26,463 bases of DNA from positions 1 to 26,463 of the forward strand of contig CAYRKT010000018.1 of NCBI GenBank assembly GCA_964425005.1, written 5' to 3'. The position numbers were made by a program, and so were the translations under genes. The notes under the pieces were generated by a model. The model was not told the origin of the DNA and did not search any database. It worked only from the letters and a program-made list of their open reading frames with translations. This document shows positions 22,660 to 26,463 of this stretch, in pieces; the first letter of the stretch is position 1; the number at the start of each line of letters is the position of its first letter. The stretch comes from CAYRKT01 sp964425005 (lineage in GTDB: Bacteria; Synergistota; Synergistia; CAYRKT01).

Positions 22660-22872
22660 ATGTCCCAGCGGGTGGACGCCAGGGGTTTGTCCTGTCCGAT
22701 GCCGGTGGTGCTGGTTAAAAAAGCCCTCGACGGGGGCGCCTCCCAGCTGGAGGTTTTGCTGGACAGCCCAGTGGCCTGCGAGAACGTCTCGAGGCTTCTC
22801 TCCTCGAGGGGTTTTTCTGTTACAACCGACAACAGGGGAGATCACGTGGTCTTGCTGGCGAAGAAGGGCTAG
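22660..22872 (+). CDS. yedF: TusA/YedF (SirA-like) sulfur or selenium carrier domain protein
   Basis: The 70-residue product is a single TusA-fold domain, starting VDARGLSCPMPVV with the conserved Cys12 in CPMP. A second cysteine lies in SPVACENV. TusA-like proteins pass persulfide or selenide sulfur between partners; those beside YedE are the YedF type. Full-length YedF proteins often carry an extra DsrE-like domain, which is absent here. The ATG directly follows the yedE stop (TAGATG), with a purine-rich ribosome site, so the two are translated together. Confidence 0.9.
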   Translation: MSQRVDARGLSCPMPVVLVKKALDGGASQLEVLLDSPVACENVSRLLSSRGFSVTTDNRGDHVVLLAKKG

Positions 22873-22896
22873 GGGCCGAGCGGAGTGCGGGCGTAT

Positions 22897-22926
22897 CTGG
22901 CCTCGGGAGCTCCCCTCTCAGGCCAG
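22897..22926. terminator. Inverted repeat at the convergent gene ends, possible terminator
   Basis: CTGGCCT (22897-22903) pairs with AGGCCAG (22920-22926), and the inner bases 22905-22914 form a GGGAGCTCCC palindrome. The structure lies 24 nt after the yedF stop and overlaps the stop of the opposing radical SAM gene. There is no T-run, so termination is plausible but unproven. Confidence 0.4.
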
Positions 22927-24612
22927 GTACGCCTTCATCTCCTCCCGGAGTTTCGGGTCGTCCAGCGCCTCAAGCGCCTGGTCCAGGGGCATGTTCCTTC
23001 TCTCCCAAAGGGCCTGGGCCCTCCTCCTCCCTATGCCGGGGATGGCCTGCAGGAGCCTCGGGGTGCTGTCCCTCAGCCTCAGGGGGTATGGGATGGCGGT
23101 GATGGACCTGTAGCCGTAGTCCACCACGCACAGGTCCAGGACCTCCCCCTTGGGGAGGGGATGGGGTACGCCGGCCAGGAGGGGGTAGGTGGCTATCTGC
23201 CTGGCGAAGGAGATCTCCCCCTCCTGCTGCTCCACCAGGGCGTGCTCCAGGACCGTCCCCGGAGGGGCCACGCGCCTGAGCATCTCCCGGTCTATCTCCT
23301 CCCTCACGCGCCTCTTCCACCTTCTGAAGGGTTCCGGGCCCACCCTGGAGGGATGGAGCTCTAGAAGCCCCTCCAGGGGCGTTCCGGGAAAGACCATGGC
23401 CTGCCTCAGGTTTATGCGCCTCACCATCAGGCCCTCCTCCAGGATCCTCTCCAGGAAGGCCATGTCGTGCTCCAGGGTCTCCTTCGAGTCGCCGGCCAAG
23501 CCCACCAGGAAGTTGAGCCCAGGAAGGAGCCTGGGCAGGGAGCTCCCGTCGCGCCTGGAGCCCACCTCGTTGACCGCCCTCACCGCCTCCAGGGCCTCCT
23601 CGGCCCCCACCTTCAGGCGGTTGAGGGCCACGACCCTGGGGTCCAGGCTCTCCAGGCCGAAGGCTATCACGTCGCCCGGGGTGTTGTGGGAGGCTATCAC
23701 CGAGAGGGCCTCGCGGGCCTCGTCGGGCCAGGAGACCACGGTCAGGGGGTTCCCGTTGTCCATGTGCAGGACCTTGAGCTGGGGGGCCGCTCCCCTTATG
23801 CCCAGGTATAGCTCCCTCAGGGCGGCGGGGTTGGGCCTCCAGGTGGGACCACCCCTTTCCCCCATGTAGGAGAGGAGGTCAGATTGCCTGCCCAGCCTGA
23901 AGAAGCGCGCCCCTTCCCCGTGTAGGGCTTCGACCTCGCGCGCCACCCCCTCGGGCCTTCTCCAGGAGATACCCCCGTACAGGGGCTCGGTGCAGAAGGA
24001 ACACCCCTCGGGCCTGCTGCAACCCCTTCCGGTCTCGAGCTCGCACATGACGTATGGGTAGCAGGGATGCTCCCTGATGAGGGGCGCTCCCAGAGGGGCG
24101 ACCAGGTCCACGAAGGCGTAGTCCCTCGTGGCCCCCTCCCTCAGGATCCCCTCCCTCAGGAGCAGGTGCAGGCCCATCTCCAGATCCCCCCTCACCAGGA
24201 CGCCGTGGGGCAGGGATAGGCTCTGCGGGGGGAGGGCCTTGACCCCTCCCCTGAGGGCGTAACCCCTGCTTATGGGGCCTCCCACCAGGGCTGGTCTGCC
24301 CATGCCTTCCGCCAGCTCCAGGAGGCCCTTCAGCTCCGAGAGGGTCATGGGGCTTCCTCCCAGGTATCTGCCCGGCACAGAGGTCCCCATCACGACGCAG
24401 ACCAGATCGCAGGAGCCCAGGACCTCCCTTCGCTCCCGGGGCCCCATGCCCCTCCATGAGTCCACCGTGAGGTACCTGGGCGTCCACCCGTTCAGGACGA
24501 AGACCCCCCACAGGTATCTGACGTGGGGCGACACGTAGGGGGGGACCCCCAGGCACGCGGGCTCGTCCAGATATCCGTCCACTATCAGACCAGTTCCGCC
24601 CAACTCGACCAC
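22918..24612 (-). CDS. COG1031-type radical SAM protein with C-terminal helix-hairpin-helix
   Basis: The 564-residue product has an N-terminal region (residues about 8-115) starting LIVDGYLDEPACLGVPPYVS, which resembles the B12-binding-like segment of the COG1031 group. A radical SAM core follows, with the cluster cysteines at 198, 204 and 207 (TGRGCSRPEGCSFC). The spacing is CX5CX2C, two residues longer than the classic CX3CX2C. Residues about 521-540 (LQAIPGIGRRRAQALW) are a helix-hairpin-helix nucleic-acid-binding motif. The group is best known from archaea and has no established reaction. GTG 24612 gives an almost leaderless mRNA; TTG 24603 is the alternative. It is monocistronic and convergent with yedF. 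Confidence 0.88.
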   Translation of the reverse strand: MVELGGTGLIVDGYLDEPACLGVPPYVSPHVRYLWGVFVLNGWTPRYLTVDSWRGMGPRERREVLGSCDLVCVVMGTSVPGRYLGGSPMTLSELKGLLELAEGMGRPALVGGPISRGYALRGGVKALPPQSLSLPHGVLVRGDLEMGLHLLLREGILREGATRDYAFVDLVAPLGAPLIREHPCYPYVMCELETGRGCSRPEGCSFCTEPLYGGISWRRPEGVAREVEALHGEGARFFRLGRQSDLLSYMGERGGPTWRPNPAALRELYLGIRGAAPQLKVLHMDNGNPLTVVSWPDEAREALSVIASHNTPGDVIAFGLESLDPRVVALNRLKVGAEEALEAVRAVNEVGSRRDGSSLPRLLPGLNFLVGLAGDSKETLEHDMAFLERILEEGLMVRRINLRQAMVFPGTPLEGLLELHPSRVGPEPFRRWKRRVREEIDREMLRRVAPPGTVLEHALVEQQEGEISFARQIATYPLLAGVPHPLPKGEVLDLCVVDYGYRSITAIPYPLRLRDSTPRLLQAIPGIGRRRAQALWERRNMPLDQALEALDDPKLREEMKAYLA

Positions 24613-24620
24613 CGAGCTCG

Positions 24621-24626
24621 ATTATA
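24621..24626 (-). promoter_or_regulatory. -10 box of the radical SAM gene
   Basis: A perfect TATAAT on the minus strand ends 8 nt before the GTG start codon, so transcription would begin within about 0-3 bases of it. No good -35 hexamer was found upstream, so the call is tentative. Confidence 0.4.
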
Positions 24627-24693
24627 CAGCTTCGCGCGGTCCAGCGGGCCTGCCCTTTTGGCAAATTAATTCTTAGTTTTATAGTTGTCTACA

Positions 24694-24702
24694 TGATATA
24701 AT
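24694..24702 (+). promoter_or_regulatory. Extended -10 promoter of dctP
   Basis: TGATATAAT contains a perfect TATAAT preceded by the extended TGn element, in an AT-rich island (24661-24710) that stands out from GC-rich surroundings. A weak -35-like TTAGTT lies at 24673-24678 with 18-bp spacing. It would give a 5' leader of about 36 nt. Confidence 0.55.
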
Positions 24703-24744
24703 TTATCGTCCGTTTGAGCTCAGGATCCTCGAGGGGTGGTGTCC

Positions 24745-25752
24745 TTGCGGACTTTGGGCTTGCTCTTTGTCTTCGCTTTGTTCCTCGCCCCTTCGGCCCT
24801 CGCCCGGACCGAAGGGTTGACCCTCAAGGTGTCCCACGTCCTGGAGCCCGAGTCGCACTACCACAGGGGGCTTCTGGAGCTGGACAGGTTGCTTCGGGAG
24901 TCCTCCGGTGGGAGGATGGGGTTGAGCATATACCACTCCGCCCAGCTGGGCTCGGAGAAGGACGCGGTTGAGGCTGTGCTCATGGGGACTGTGGAGATGA
25001 CGCTGGTCTCTTCGGCCCCTCTGTCGGCCTACACCGACGCCTTCCTGGTCTTCGACCTGCCCTTCGTGGTCAGGGACAGGGAGAGGCTTTACGCCTGGCT
25101 GGACGGCCATCACGGGAGGGCCCTCCTCGATTCCCTGAGGTCCTTCAACCTGGTGGGGCTCGGTTTTTGGGAGAACGGGTTCAGGCATCTAACCAACTCC
25201 AGGAGGCCGGTGGCCAGGCCGGAGGACCTGTCTGGCCTCAAGATCAGGGTGATGGAGAACCCCATCCACGCGGCCACCTTCAGGCTTTTCGGGGCCCATC
25301 CCGTGCCGATGCCCTTCGGGGACCTCGCCTTCGCCCTCAAGGTGGGGACGGTGGACGGCCAGGAGAACCCTCTGGTCATCATATACACCTCCAGGTTCTA
25401 CGAGTCTCAGAGGTATCTGACCCTGACCGGCCACTTCTACTCCCCTGCGGTGCTCCTGGCCAGCGGCTCCCTGTGGGAGAGGAAGTTGACCGAGGAGGAG
25501 AGGCGGTTGATACGGAGCTGCGAGGCCAAGGCCAGGGCCTGGGAGAGGGACTTCAGCCGCAGGACGGAGGAGGAGGTGCTCTCGAGGCTAAAGGAGCGCG
25601 GGATGGAGGTGATAGCGCCCGACAGGGAGGTCTGGATGGAGGCTTGCGGGCCCATCTACTCCCAGTTCGAGGAGAAGGTGGGGAGGACTCTGCTGGAAAT
25701 CTTCCTGAGCTCTCAGAGCCTGAGCCGAAGCGATGGTAAAATCTCCCAGTAG
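24745..25752 (+). CDS. dctP: TRAP transporter substrate-binding protein (DctP family)
   Basis: The 335-residue protein has a signal peptide (residues about 1-21, PSALA) and the DctP binding-protein core: LKVSHVLEPESHYHRG, the FWENGFRHLTNSRRPV segment, DLSGLKIRVMENP with the ligand-contacting arginine, and GTVDGQENP. TRAP binding proteins capture organic acids in the periplasm for a two-part membrane permease. No DctQ or DctM gene lies next to it on the visible side; the next gene is a sugar-acid kinase. This suggests a four-carbon sugar acid such as threonate or erythronate as ligand (inference). TTG 24745 is eight bases after GAGGGG, with GTG 24736 and 24739 in frame upstream. Confidence 0.93.
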   Translation: MRTLGLLFVFALFLAPSALARTEGLTLKVSHVLEPESHYHRGLLELDRLLRESSGGRMGLSIYHSAQLGSEKDAVEAVLMGTVEMTLVSSAPLSAYTDAFLVFDLPFVVRDRERLYAWLDGHHGRALLDSLRSFNLVGLGFWENGFRHLTNSRRPVARPEDLSGLKIRVMENPIHAATFRLFGAHPVPMPFGDLAFALKVGTVDGQENPLVIIYTSRFYESQRYLTLTGHFYSPAVLLASGSLWERKLTEEERRLIRSCEAKARAWERDFSRRTEEEVLSRLKERGMEVIAPDREVWMEACGPIYSQFEEKVGRTLLEIFLSSQSLSRSDGKISQ

Positions 25753-25776
25753 GTCTTCAGCTCGAGGGGTGATGGC

Positions 25777-26463
25777 ATGGCCTCCGCCTTCGTGTCCATA
25801 TGCGACGACCTGACCGGCTCCGGGGTCCAGTCGATCCTCGCGAGGGAAAGGGGTCTTTTCGTCAGGCTGGTGGTGGACCCATCCCTATTCCAGGGCGATC
25901 CAGGCGAGGGGGTCTTGGTGGTCAACGCCGACACGAGGGTGAAGGGGGAGGAGGCGGCGGCGAGGACGATCAGGCGTCTCCTCTCCCTCCTGCCCGACGG
26001 GGTGCTGGTGGGGAAGAGGATAGACACCACCTTGAGGGGGCACCTCTCCCTGGAGACCTCCCTCTTCCTGGAGAGGTTCCCGGAGAGAAGGGCCTTCGTG
26101 GTCCCGGCCTACCCGGCCTCCGGGAGGACCACGGTGGGGGGCTTCCAGCTCCTCGGGGGCGTGCCGGTGGAGAGGACGGAGGTCTCCTCTGACCCCATCT
26201 GGCCCATCAGGGAGAGCTTCGTGCCCGCCTTCTTCGAGGGGCTTTCCCCCTCCCTCGTCTCCCTGAGGGAGGTGAGGAGGTCCGATTTGGCCGAGGTCAT
26301 AGGGGAGAGGGCATCCTCCAGCAGGGTCCTGGTCTTCGACGCCGTCTCCGACGCCGACGTGGAGAGGGTGGCCGAGGCCGCCCTCTCCTCGGGGGTGCCC
26401 TTCTTCCCGGTGGACCCAGGTCCCTTCACCGCCGCGGTGGCGGCGAGGGCCCTGGGGGTGGGG
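25777..26463 (+). CDS. DUF1537 four-carbon acid sugar kinase family protein, N-terminal 229 residues
   Basis: The frame is open to the window edge. It begins with the DUF1537 signature CDDLTGSG, followed by GKRIDTTLRGHLSLE (close to the usual KKIDSTLRGN) and VVPAYPASGRTTVGGF. These belong to the N-terminal substrate-binding domain of OtnK/DtnK-type kinases, which phosphorylate D-threonate, D-erythronate and similar acids. The ATP-binding C-terminal domain lies outside the window. ATG 25777 follows GAGGGGTG after 8 bases, and dctP ends 24 bases earlier, so import and phosphorylation are probably coupled. Confidence 0.88.
   Translation, partial: MASAFVSICDDLTGSGVQSILARERGLFVRLVVDPSLFQGDPGEGVLVVNADTRVKGEEAAARTIRRLLSLLPDGVLVGKRIDTTLRGHLSLETSLFLERFPERRAFVVPAYPASGRTTVGGFQLLGGVPVERTEVSSDPIWPIRESFVPAFFEGLSPSLVSLREVRRSDLAEVIGERASSSRVLVFDAVSDADVERVAEAALSSGVPFFPVDPGPFTAAVAARALGVG

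Overview
The window looks like a chromosomal stretch from a GC-rich, strictly fermentative anaerobe of the Synergistota type (Thermanaerovibrio/Aminomonas-like). This assignment is inference, not a database match. Supporting points are: a bacterial A/V-type ATPase operon in the Enterococcus ntp order, a YedE/YedF pair, a TRAP binding protein beside a DUF1537 sugar-acid kinase, dense one-direction operons, and an unusual codon habit for a GC-rich genome (AGG for Arg and ATA for Ile are common). Many genes start with TTG or GTG placed about 8 nt after an AGGAGGTG ribosome site. No insertion sequence, phage gene, CRISPR array, rRNA or tRNA was seen, and no stretch over 300 bases lacks a gene.

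Layout. 1-2507 (+): a serine-type module made of the end of a class V aminotransferase, a long D-3-phosphoglycerate dehydrogenase (serA) and a histidine-family phosphatase that is a candidate phosphoserine phosphatase. A perfect 34-bp palindrome separates this from two minus-strand genes: a UPF0173 metal hydrolase and a secreted DUF2993-like protein (2567-4001). Divergently, 4087-5817 encodes a membrane protein that fuses a catalytically degenerate WecA/MraY-like domain to a WecG/TagA glycosyltransferase.

5860-14545 (+) is a CBS-domain gene followed without a gap by a complete V-type ATPase operon in the order stalk (NtpF), I, K, E, C, F (NtpG), A, B, D. The last gene, ntpD, contains a low-GC patch with an inverted repeat and a promoter-like sequence, and runs 170 nt into the next gene. 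14376-21460 (+) is a housekeeping run of overlapping genes: DUF951, rlmH, ybaB, recR, a YacL-type PIN/TRAM membrane protein, ispF, ribBA, ribH, an RlpA-like secreted protein and gltX.

21577-22872 (+) is a YedE-YedF pair for selenium or sulfur handling. It converges on a COG1031-type radical SAM gene (22918-24612, minus) that has a helix-hairpin-helix tail. Divergently, a TRAP-type DctP binding protein and the start of a DUF1537 four-carbon sugar-acid kinase run off the right edge.

Most of the window is conserved core metabolism. No wholly new system is evident. The points most worth checking are the degenerate WecA fusion, the His-to-Ser change in RlpA, the unusual K-subunit ion site, the CBS gene coupled to the ATPase, and the ntpD/DUF951 overlap with its low-GC control-like patch.
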